Of a DNA stretch of 64,000 bases, positions 17,390 to 24,822 are shown in pieces. The stretch lies in NCBI RefSeq assembly GCF_007858365.1, contig NZ_VFIO01000008.1, forward strand, positions 1 through 64,000, read 5' to 3'. The position numbers and the translations under genes were made by a program. The notes under the pieces are model-generated. The model saw nothing but the letters and a program-made list of their open reading frames with translations. It was not told where the DNA came from and did not search any database. How positions within the stretch are numbered: position 1 is the first letter of the stretch; each line of letters starts with the position of its first letter. Source of the stretch: Pseudomonas saxonica (GTDB lineage: Bacteria > Pseudomonadota > Gammaproteobacteria > Pseudomonadales > Pseudomonadaceae).

Positions 17390-17602
17390 CTCTGTGTGTA
17401 AATTGTGTGTGAAACGCTGAAGATCCATGTAGGCCGCACGGCACCGGCCTTTCGCCGTTTGTCACTGCAAATGGCGAGAGAAAATCCGTCGTGCTGGATT
17501 TTGAGGGCGCGAACCCTAACATAAAAAACAGCGCTGTCCGAACGCATTTTCGGGCGCGTGCAAAGATAGGAAAGGTCAAGCTCAAATTGCTGCTTTCACG
17601 GG

Positions 17603-17630
17603 CCGCAAAGGTCGTGGCAGACCTTTGCGG
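17603..17630 (-). terminator. Hairpin after bglX
   Basis: Perfect 11-bp arms CCGCAAAGGTC and GACCTTTGCGG flank a 6-nt loop 14 nt after the bglX stop. There is no clear T tract, so it may act as a terminator or as a 3'-end stabiliser. Confidence 0.55.
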
Positions 17631-17643
17631 CGATAGCGCACAG

Positions 17644-19935
17644 TTACAGCAATTGAAAGCTGTTTTGCTGCACGTTTTGTGAATCCAGACCTATTTGCAC
17701 TTCAAACTCGCCCGGTTCAGCCACGTACTTCAAGTCGGCGTTGTAAAACTTGAGGTCGTCTTCGCTGAGGGTGAACTGCACCACTTTCTGCTCTCCGGCC
17801 TTGAGCATGACCTTCTCAAAGTTTTTCAAGCTTTTGACAGGGCGACTCATGGAGGCCGCGACATCGCGCAGGTACAGCTGCACGACGGTTTCGCCGTCAC
17901 GCTGGCCGGTGTTTTTCAACGTCACACTGGCGGTCAGCGTCGTGCCCGGGGCCAGGGTTTTACTCGACAGCTTGACGTCTGACAGGCTGAAGTTGGTGTA
18001 GCTCAAGCCATAGCCGAATGGGTACAGCGGCGTGTTTGGCGCATCAAAGTATTGCGAGGTGTAGTTGCCCGGTTTGCCGGGTGTGAAAGGCCGGCCAATG
18101 CTCAAGTGATTGTAGTAAGTCGGAATCTGCCCCACTGAACGTGGGAAAGTGATGGGCAGTTTGCCCGACGGGTTGTAGTCGCCAAACAGCACATCAGCAA
18201 TGGCATTACCGCCTTCGGTGCCGCTGAACCAGGTTTCCAGTACCGCATCAGCTTGTTGCTGCTGGGTGTCGATGGTCAGTGGACGGCCGTTCATCAGCAC
18301 CAGCACCAAGGGTTTGCCGGTGGCTTTGAGGGCATCGATCAGGGCGCGCTGGCTGGCCGGAATATCCAGTTCGGTGCGACTGGATGATTCATGGGACATG
18401 CCACGCGACTCGCCCACGACTGCGACGACCACGTCGGCTTGATGGGCGGCTTTGACCGCTTCGTCGATCATCACCTGGGCCGGGCGAGTATCGTTGGTCA
18501 CTTCCGGTGCATCGAAGTTGAGGAAGTTCAGGTAGTCGACAACCTTCTGGTCGTCGGTGATGTTGGCGCCACGGGCGTAGACCAATTGGCCTTGCTCGCC
18601 GAGCGCAGTGCGCAAGCCGTCATACACTGTGACCGATTGCGCGGGCTGGCCGTTGGCTGCCCAACTGCCCATCATGTCGATAGGTGCCTTGGCCAGCGGC
18701 CCGACCAATGCAATGTGTGCCTGCTTGTTCAATGGCAGGGTTTGCGCCTCATTTTTCAGTAACACCAGGCTGCGGCGCGCGACATCCCGTGCTTCAGCAC
18801 GGTGCAGGCGGCTTTCGGCATTGAGCTCGGCCGGGTCGTCTACGGCCTTGCCGATGCGAACATAGGGGTCGGCAAACAAGCCCATGTCGTATTTGGCCCC
18901 GAGCACCTCGCGCACGGCGTTATCCACGTCGCTCTGCGGTACTTCACCTGACTTCAGCAAACCGGGGAGCTCTTCGCCGTAGGCCTTGTCGTTCATGCTC
19001 ATGTCGATGCCGGCTTTGATGGCCAGCTTCGCGGCTTCGCGGTTGTCTTTGGCCACGCCGTGCTTGATCAGCTCGATAATGGCGCCGTGGTCGCTGACGG
19101 CAACGCCCTTAAAGCCCCAGTCTTTGCGCAACAGGTCCTGCATCAGCCACATATTGGAGGTGGCAGGGATGCCATTGATTGAGTTCAACGCCACCATCAC
19201 GCCTCCGGCGCCGGCATCAATCGCAGCACGGTAAGGCGGCAGGTAGTCCTGATACATGCGTGTGGGGCTCATATCCACGGTGTTGTAGTCACGACCGCCC
19301 TCTACCGCGCCATACAGGGCGAAATGCTTGACGCAGGCCATGATATTGCCGGGCAGGGCAGGGGAAACGCCTTGATAGGCGTTAACCATCACTTTGGCGA
19401 TCCGTGAGACCAGGTAAGTGTCTTCACCAAAGCCTTCGGAGGTACGGCCCCAACGCGGGTCGCGGGCAATGTCGACCATCGGCGCGAACGTCAGGTCGAT
19501 GCTGTCGGCGCTGGCTTCCTGGGCCGATACCCGACCGCTCAGGGCAATGGCGTCCATGTCCCAGCTTGACGCCAGCGCCAGGCTGATCGGGAAAATGGTG
19601 CGATGGCCGTGAATCACGTCATAGGCGAAAAACATCGGAATCTTCAGTCGGCTGCGCATGGCTGCGTCCTGCATGGGACGGTTTTCGGCGCGGCTGATGG
19701 AGTTGAACGTGCCGCCGATGCGGCCTGCAGCGATTTCTTTGCGGATCAACTCGCGGGGCATATCGGGTGCGATGCTGATCAGACGCAGTTGGCCGATTTT
19801 TTCATCGACGGTCATCTGCTTGAGCAAATCAGCCACAAATACGTCTTTAGGCGGGAGCGGAGACGGTGGGGTTTGTGCCCATACCGACGGGCTGGACAGG
19901 CTGATGGCGATGCCCAACAAACACATCTTTCTCAT
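17644..19935 (-). CDS. bglX: Periplasmic beta-glucosidase BglX (GH3)
   Basis: The protein (763 residues from the chosen start) has a signal peptide (MRKMCLLGIAISLSSPSVWAQ), a GH3 N-terminal barrel (about 30-360), the GH3 C-terminal domain and a terminal fibronectin III-like domain (VKLSSKTLAPGTTLTASVTLKNTG). The nucleophile Asp lies in GVAVSDHGAI, and the substrate-binding KHFALYG is present. It would release glucose from beta-glucosides in the periplasm. The frame is open upstream by 29 codons, but the ATG at 19935 begins directly at a normal signal peptide and has an AGAAG site, so I prefer it. It stands alone. Confidence 0.92.
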   Translation of the reverse strand: MRKMCLLGIAISLSSPSVWAQTPPSPLPPKDVFVADLLKQMTVDEKIGQLRLISIAPDMPRELIRKEIAAGRIGGTFNSISRAENRPMQDAAMRSRLKIPMFFAYDVIHGHRTIFPISLALASSWDMDAIALSGRVSAQEASADSIDLTFAPMVDIARDPRWGRTSEGFGEDTYLVSRIAKVMVNAYQGVSPALPGNIMACVKHFALYGAVEGGRDYNTVDMSPTRMYQDYLPPYRAAIDAGAGGVMVALNSINGIPATSNMWLMQDLLRKDWGFKGVAVSDHGAIIELIKHGVAKDNREAAKLAIKAGIDMSMNDKAYGEELPGLLKSGEVPQSDVDNAVREVLGAKYDMGLFADPYVRIGKAVDDPAELNAESRLHRAEARDVARRSLVLLKNEAQTLPLNKQAHIALVGPLAKAPIDMMGSWAANGQPAQSVTVYDGLRTALGEQGQLVYARGANITDDQKVVDYLNFLNFDAPEVTNDTRPAQVMIDEAVKAAHQADVVVAVVGESRGMSHESSSRTELDIPASQRALIDALKATGKPLVLVLMNGRPLTIDTQQQQADAVLETWFSGTEGGNAIADVLFGDYNPSGKLPITFPRSVGQIPTYYNHLSIGRPFTPGKPGNYTSQYFDAPNTPLYPFGYGLSYTNFSLSDVKLSSKTLAPGTTLTASVTLKNTGQRDGETVVQLYLRDVAASMSRPVKSLKNFEKVMLKAGEQKVVQFTLSEDDLKFYNADLKYVAEPGEFEVQIGLDSQNVQQNSFQLL

Positions 19936-20200
19936 TGGTTTCTTCTGCGCGGCCGCTTTCATCACAGCGAAGGTAACCTGCGCTGTCGAAGCGATATTGT
20001 TCTGGTGGGGGATGTAGAACACCCAAAGCAGGAAATTGCCCTATCTTTAGATTAAGTATTCCTACAAGACAGCCAGTCTTTTATCTGATTCGCGGCGAGC
20101 AATCCACTGCCGTCCGGAGATTTTGCGTGCAGGTTGAGGAGTTTTTGCGGGATAAACGGTGTCTATGAACTCAATGTAGTCAGTGCGGAGCGACACAAGC

Positions 20201-20809
20201 ATGGGAATTCAGAGCGTTAAAGCCTTGGGCTGGAAGGCCATCGTTGTGATGGTATTGGCCAGCGTGCTGAGCGGGTGCGGGATTAACACCATTCCAACCC
20301 TGGACGAACAGGTTAAAGCGGCGTGGTCACAAGTTCAGAATCAGTATCAGCGTCGGTCTGACCTGATCCCCAATCTGGTCGAAACCGTCAAGGGTGCAGC
20401 CAAGCAAGAACAGGCAACATTGACCGCTGTTATTGAAGCCCGGGCCAAAGCTACGTCGATTCAGGTTGACGCCAGTACACTGGACAATCCGGAAAAACTC
20501 AAACAGTTCCAGGATGCCCAGAACCAGCTGACGGGCGCGCTGAGCCGCTTGATGGTGGTGTCGGAGCGTTACCCGGACTTGAAATCCAACCAGAACTTTC
20601 TGTCGTTGCAATCGCAACTGGAAGGCACGGAAAACCGTATTAGCGTGGCCCGACGCGACTTTATTCTGGCCGTTGAACGCTACAACACCGAGATCCGTAC
20701 CTTTCCGGGTCGCCTGTGGCACGCGGTGATGTACAGCGACCTGCCGGTTCGCCAGACCTTCGAAGCCACTACGCCGGGCGCTGACAAAGCCCCTGAAGTG
20801 AAGTTTTAG
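20201..20809 (+). CDS. LemA-family lipoprotein
   Basis: The 202-residue protein opens with a lipoprotein signal ending in the lipobox LSGC (about residue 26). It is followed by the LemA signature: VQNQYQRRSDLIPNLVETVKG and a long helical hairpin ending with ARRDFILAVERYNTEIRTFPGRLW. LemA proteins are membrane-anchored helical bundles of unclear function that commonly occur with TPM-domain proteins, as here. The ATG at 20201 with GGAG 10 nt upstream is preferred to a start six codons earlier. The two TPM genes follow after a repeat element. Confidence 0.9.
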   Translation: MGIQSVKALGWKAIVVMVLASVLSGCGINTIPTLDEQVKAAWSQVQNQYQRRSDLIPNLVETVKGAAKQEQATLTAVIEARAKATSIQVDASTLDNPEKLKQFQDAQNQLTGALSRLMVVSERYPDLKSNQNFLSLQSQLEGTENRISVARRDFILAVERYNTEIRTFPGRLWHAVMYSDLPVRQTFEATTPGADKAPEVKF

Positions 20810-20826
20810 GTCGCCGTGCGCTGTCG

Positions 20827-20959
20827 CGTAGCAGCTGCCGAAGGCTGCGTTCGAGGGCGCAGCCGTCGTAAGTTGTCGAAGCGAGGTGTGCCTGAAAGGC
20901 CGCGATCGTTGATTTTACGATGGCTGCGCCATCGGACGTCGCCTTCGGCAACTGCTACG
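20827..20959 (+). repeat. MITE-like inverted-repeat element, copy 2
   Basis: The ends CGTAGCAGCTGCCGAAGG and CCTTCGGCAACTGCTACG are imperfect inverted copies, 133 bp in all, inserted between lemA and the first TPM gene. Confidence 0.85.
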
Positions 20960-20994
20960 AAGTATGTGATTTATCTTCAACCTTCGAGGTGCTG

Positions 20995-21735
20995 ATGCGC
21001 TTATCTAAAACGGGGTTTGGCCTGTTGCTCTGGTTATGTCTGGCCACAGCGCAGGCGCTGACGTTTCCGGTGCTCAGCGGTCGAGTGGTCGATGAGGGGC
21101 AGATGCTTGACCCCGCCACGCGTCAGCAGGTGGCTCAAGCCCTTGAAGCTCACGAGAAAGCCACGGGCGAGCAAGTGGTCGTGGTCACTGTGCCGGATCT
21201 GCAAGGCGTTCCCATCGAGGACTTCGGTTATCAATTAGGTCGAGCATGGGGCATCGGGCAAAAGGATAAGAACAACGGTGCCTTACTGATCGTTGCCCGC
21301 GATGACCGCAAACTGCGTATAGAGGTCGGCTACGGTCTCGAAGACCGCCTCACCGACGCCCAGTCTTCGGTCATCATCAATCAGGTCATCACCCCGGCCT
21401 TTAAAGCCGGAAACTTCAGTCAAGGCATCAGCGCCGGTACGGCGGCTATTCTCCAGGTGCTGGGCGGTGATCCCTTGCCGGTGGCGTATGCCAGCGAGCA
21501 AGGCGCTGGTACTGATTTTGTGGGCGAACACCCCGGCATTGTCGTCCTGCTATTTGTGTTGTTCGTGCTTGCCATGGCGGCGTGTCAGTTCTATGGCATC
21601 TGCACTTCGGGTGGCGGCGGAACCCGCGGCGGCAGCTTTGGCGGTGGCGGTGGCGGTTTCGGGGGCGGTGGAGGCGGGGGCTTTCGCGGTGGCGGCGGCA
21701 GTTTTGGCGGCGGCGGGGCTTCAGGCGGCTGGTAA
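20995..21735 (+). CDS. TPM-domain membrane protein with Gly-rich tail
   Basis: The 246-residue protein has a signal peptide (LLLWLCLATAQA), a TPM domain (about 25-150, with VVVVTVPDLQG, GQKDKNNGALLIVARDDRKLRIEVGYGLE), one membrane span (IVVLLFVLFVLAMAAC) and a C-terminal tail made mostly of glycine with Ser, Phe and Arg. This is the YgcG-type layout. TPM domains are reported as phosphatase-like or as membrane-quality-control factors; the exact role is not established. The ATG at 20995 with GAGGTG upstream is chosen, since the longer frame begins inside the repeat. It pairs with lemA before and a second TPM gene after. Confidence 0.88.
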   Translation: MRLSKTGFGLLLWLCLATAQALTFPVLSGRVVDEGQMLDPATRQQVAQALEAHEKATGEQVVVVTVPDLQGVPIEDFGYQLGRAWGIGQKDKNNGALLIVARDDRKLRIEVGYGLEDRLTDAQSSVIINQVITPAFKAGNFSQGISAGTAAILQVLGGDPLPVAYASEQGAGTDFVGEHPGIVVLLFVLFVLAMAACQFYGICTSGGGGTRGGSFGGGGGGFGGGGGGGFRGGGGSFGGGGASGGW

Positions 21736-21763
21736 CTCACTTATTTAATGAGCATTGACCCTT

Positions 21764-22378
21764 ATGGCTTTATTGACGCAAGAGCAACAACAGCAGGTCG
21801 CGCAGGCGGTGACCCGCGCCGAGCAACGCACCGACGCAGAGATCGTCACGGTTCTGGCACCGCGTGCGGATGACTACAGTTATATCCCGTTGCTTTGGGC
21901 CAGCTTGGTCGCCTTGGTGGTGCCTGCGGTGCTGCATATTCTGAACGGTGGCATGGCCATCTATTCCTTGCTGATGGCTCAGTGGGCCACCTTTGTATTT
22001 CTCAGTCTGATCTTTCGTATTCCCGCGATCACCACCCGCTTGATCCCGCCTCGCGTACGGTATTGGCGAGCCAGCAACCTGGCCCGCCGTCAGTTTCTTG
22101 AACAAAAGCTGCATCACACCGAAGGGCGAACGGGCGTGCTGATTTTTGTCAGCGAGGCTGAGCGTTACGTCGAAATCCTGGTGGATGAAGGTATCTCCCG
22201 GCACTTGGATAACAGCGACTGGGGCACGATCGTCAGCGATTTCACACGCCGTGTGGCCCTTGGGCATACGGCTGAAGGCTTTATTACCTGCATCGATGCC
22301 TGCGCAGAGTTGTTGGAAAAGCACGTGCCCAGAACCCAGCCGCGCAACCAATTGCCCAATCGCCTGGTGCTCTTGTAA
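21764..22378 (+). CDS. Second TPM-domain membrane protein
   Basis: This 204-residue protein starts with a helical acidic segment (LTQEQQQQVAQAVTRAEQRTDAEIVTVLA), has two membrane spans around residues 45-90, and then the second half of a TPM domain (HHTEGRTGVLIFVSEAERYVEILVDEGISRHL). It lacks a signal peptide. It lies 28 nt after the preceding TPM gene and completes the lemA-TPM-TPM set that recurs in many Gram-negative bacteria. The ATG at 21764 is preferred to a TTG three codons earlier; neither has a strong ribosome site. Function unknown. Confidence 0.82.
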   Translation: MALLTQEQQQQVAQAVTRAEQRTDAEIVTVLAPRADDYSYIPLLWASLVALVVPAVLHILNGGMAIYSLLMAQWATFVFLSLIFRIPAITTRLIPPRVRYWRASNLARRQFLEQKLHHTEGRTGVLIFVSEAERYVEILVDEGISRHLDNSDWGTIVSDFTRRVALGHTAEGFITCIDACAELLEKHVPRTQPRNQLPNRLVLL

Positions 22379-22409
22379 GCGTGGCCGTATGAAATAAGCC
22401 CGTGCTCCT

Positions 22410-22447
22410 GGCGGCTAACACGCCTAAAATAGCCGCCATTGTTTTTT
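22410..22447 (+). terminator. Terminator after the TPM genes
   Basis: Arms GGCGGCTA (22410-22417) and TAGCCGCC (22430-22437) are followed by ATTGTTTTTT, 31 nt after the stop of the second TPM gene. Confidence 0.8.
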
Positions 22448-22484
22448 GATATTCCCTCCTGCACCCCCCGAGGCACCTTTTTCA

Positions 22485-23702
22485 ATGTCAGCGACTGCTA
22501 CCACCGCCCCGTCTGCGCCGGACCACCGTGCGCAATTTTTGAGCCTGCTGGAAACCAGTCTGGCGCAGAATTCCTTTATCAAGCTGGTGCTGGCCAAGTA
22601 CGTGGGCCCTGAGGCTGAGTTGCAGCGTATTATCATCAAGCAGGTTACGGTCAAGGATCAGCCTTGCCTGTCATTTGTGTACCGCTACAAAACCCGTGAC
22701 ATCACCAAAAACTTTCCGCTCGAAGAGGCCGTGGCCCACATTGCTGCGCTGTTGCCTGAAGCCTTCAAGAATGCCCATTTACTGACTCTGACCGACGAAG
22801 TGCAGCTGGAATACAGCAAAAAGGGCAAAAGCTCGCTGTTTAAAGGTAAAGGCCAGCAAGACCGTGAGTTGCCGTCAGCGGAGCACAACCGCGAGAAAAA
22901 TCGTTTTCTGGATCTGACGCGGCCGTTTCTGGCGGATCTGGGCGTCACCAACAAGCAGCAAGAACTGATCCCGGCGATGTCGCGCAAGTGGAAACAGATC
23001 AACAAGTTTATCGAGGTGTTTTCCCACGCCCTGAGCAACTCGCCACTCAAACTCGATCAGCCGGTCAAGGTGGTGGATTTCGGTTCGGGCAAGGGCTATC
23101 TCACCTTCGCCATTCACGATTACCTGCGCCACAGCCTGCAAGCCGAAGGGCTGGTGACCGGTGTTGAGCTGCGTGAAGACATGGTGACCTTATGCAACAA
23201 CGCCGCCCAGCGTCTGGAACACCCCGGTTTGTCGTTCCAGCATGGCGATGTGCGCAGTTTTGCGCCGACGCCGATTGACGTGATGATCGCCCTGCATGCA
23301 TGCGACATTGCCACCGACTATGCCATTCATATGGGTATTCGTTCGGGAGCGGCAATCATCATGTGCTCGCCGTGCTGCCATAAGCAGATTCGTCTGCAAA
23401 TTCAGAGCCCGGTGTTGCTCAAGCCAATGTTGCAGTACGGCCTGCACTTGGGTCAGCAGGCCGAAATGGTTACTGACAGCTTGCGTGCGTTGTACCTGGA
23501 AGCCTGTGGCTATGAAACCAAAGTGTTCGAGTTCATCTCGCTGGAACACACCAACAAAAACAAAATGATTCTGGCGGTCAAGCGTGCTGAACCCCAGGAC
23601 CCGACGCAGTTGCTGGAAAAGATTCAGGCGTTGAAGGCGTTCTACAGCATTCAGGAGCATTGCCTCGAAACGCTGCTGCAAGCGGATGGTTTGCTCAAAT
23701 AA
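22485..23702 (+). CDS. SAM-dependent methyltransferase (METTL25/GSTCD-like)
   Basis: The 405-residue protein has an N-terminal region of its own (about 1-185) and a class I methyltransferase core: motif I in VVDFGSGKGYLTFAIHDYL near residue 195, then GVELREDMV, and the segment IALHACDIATDYA followed by CSPCCHKQ near residue 293. The CSPCCHK segment and DFGSGKGYL core are typical of the Methyltransf_32-type family, which includes eukaryotic METTL25 and GSTCD. Substrate unknown; rRNA or protein is possible. The ATG at 22485 with GAGG upstream is used instead of an upstream TTG. Monocistronic by its surroundings. Confidence 0.8.
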   Translation: MSATATTAPSAPDHRAQFLSLLETSLAQNSFIKLVLAKYVGPEAELQRIIIKQVTVKDQPCLSFVYRYKTRDITKNFPLEEAVAHIAALLPEAFKNAHLLTLTDEVQLEYSKKGKSSLFKGKGQQDRELPSAEHNREKNRFLDLTRPFLADLGVTNKQQELIPAMSRKWKQINKFIEVFSHALSNSPLKLDQPVKVVDFGSGKGYLTFAIHDYLRHSLQAEGLVTGVELREDMVTLCNNAAQRLEHPGLSFQHGDVRSFAPTPIDVMIALHACDIATDYAIHMGIRSGAAIIMCSPCCHKQIRLQIQSPVLLKPMLQYGLHLGQQAEMVTDSLRALYLEACGYETKVFEFISLEHTNKNKMILAVKRAEPQDPTQLLEKIQALKAFYSIQEHCLETLLQADGLLK

Positions 23703-23819
23703 TCCTGTAAGTCGCGTCTGGCGGGTACGTAGTACCAGGCTATTACCCGCACGGGCGCACAGGGCGTACCTTGGCTACTCTTATAGGCCCAAGGTTCTAC
23801 CCCCACAGGAGCACGCACA

Positions 23820-24401
23820 ATGGCAGCGAAAAAAATCCTCATGCTGGTTGGCGATTACGTCGAAGACTACGAAGTGATGGTGCCGTTTCAGGCCCTGTCG
23901 ATGGTGGGGCATCACGTGCATGCAGTGTGTCCGGGTAAAACGGCGGGTCAGACCGTGCGCACGGCTATTCACGACTTTGAAGGCGATCAGACCTACAGCG
24001 AAAAGCCGGGTCACCTGTTTGCCCTGAATTTTGATTTCGACAAGGTCAAGGCCAGTGCTTACGACGCACTGGTGGTGCCGGGTGGTCGTGCGCCGGAATA
24101 CCTGCGGTTGAATGAGAAAGTCCTGGAGCTGGTGCGTGAGTTCAACAAAGTGGGTAAACCCATTGCCGCGGTCTGTCACGGTGCGCAGCTGTTGGCCGCG
24201 GCGGGGACGCTCGAAGGTCGCGAGTGCAGCGCTTACCCCGCGTGTGCACCTGAAGTGCGTCTGGCCGGTGGCACCTTTATTGATATCGATGTGACCAAGG
24301 CGCACGTACAGGGCAACTTGGCGACGGCGCCTGCCTGGCCGGCACACCCGGCGTGGTTAGCGGCTTTTCTGGTGTTGCTCGGTACTAAGATCGTTTTGTA
24401 A
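23820..24401 (+). CDS. DJ-1/PfpI family protein
   Basis: The 193-residue protein shows the DJ-1/PfpI fold: an N-terminal strand-turn (KKILMLVGDYVEDYEVMVPFQAL) with the conserved acidic residue, the segment YDALVVPGGRAPEYLR, and the nucleophile elbow AVCHGAQLL carrying the reactive Cys near residue 122. Family members are glyoxalases, deglycases, chaperones or proteases; sequence alone does not choose between them. It is followed after 15 nt by an RHH-type small protein, probably co-transcribed. Confidence 0.88.
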   Translation: MAAKKILMLVGDYVEDYEVMVPFQALSMVGHHVHAVCPGKTAGQTVRTAIHDFEGDQTYSEKPGHLFALNFDFDKVKASAYDALVVPGGRAPEYLRLNEKVLELVREFNKVGKPIAAVCHGAQLLAAAGTLEGRECSAYPACAPEVRLAGGTFIDIDVTKAHVQGNLATAPAWPAHPAWLAAFLVLLGTKIVL

Positions 24402-24416
24402 CGAGAGGACGTGACC

Positions 24417-24752
24417 ATGTGCGAACTGTATGTCAAAGCCGATCCGATTCTTTACGAGTCGCGCTCGCGTTCATTGCGTATTTGTGGCGTGGTCACCACG
24501 TTGCGTCTGGAAAACCAGTTTTGGGACATTCTCAGCGAGATCGCCGAAGTAGACGGCATGACCACCAATCAACTGGTGGCCAAGCTGTATGAAGAAGTGA
24601 TGGATTACCGGGGTGAAGTGGTGAACTTTGCCTCGTTTCTGCGCGTGAGTTGCACCCGCTATCTCAGTCAGCGCCAGGGGCAGGTGCCCGTATTGAGTGT
24701 GGTGTCGCGCCAGCCCTCACCCCAACCCTCTCCCAGAGGGAGAGGGGGCTGA
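24417..24752 (+). CDS. Ribbon-helix-helix domain protein with repeat-derived tail
   Basis: The 111-residue protein has a ribbon-helix-helix core of the RHH_4 type (SRSLRICGVVTTLRLENQFWDILSEIAEVDGMTTNQLV) and an aromatic-rich second half. It is probably a small DNA-binding regulator. The ATG at 24417 has AGAGG at good distance; the GTG two codons earlier does not. Its last 13 residues (QPSPQPSPRGRGG) and stop codon are encoded by the inverted repeat starting at 24714, so the native C-terminus has been replaced. A relative lies at 62497. It follows the PfpI gene by 15 nt. Confidence 0.8.
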   Translation: MCELYVKADPILYESRSRSLRICGVVTTLRLENQFWDILSEIAEVDGMTTNQLVAKLYEEVMDYRGEVVNFASFLRVSCTRYLSQRQGQVPVLSVVSRQPSPQPSPRGRGG

Positions 24753-24804
24753 GTAGTGGCTGCTTTTAGTCTCCTCTCCCTTTGGGAGAGGGCTAGGGTG
24801 AGGG
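24714..24804. repeat. CCCTCTCCC-type inverted-repeat element, short copy
   Basis: Outer arms CCCTCAC...GTGAGGG enclose inner arms CCCTCTCCC and GGGAGAGGG in both halves. It covers the 3' end of the RHH gene and the space before the TonB-receptor stop. A longer relative is at 31408. Confidence 0.85.
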
Positions 24805-24822
24805 TGCTTCTAAAGGGTGCTT

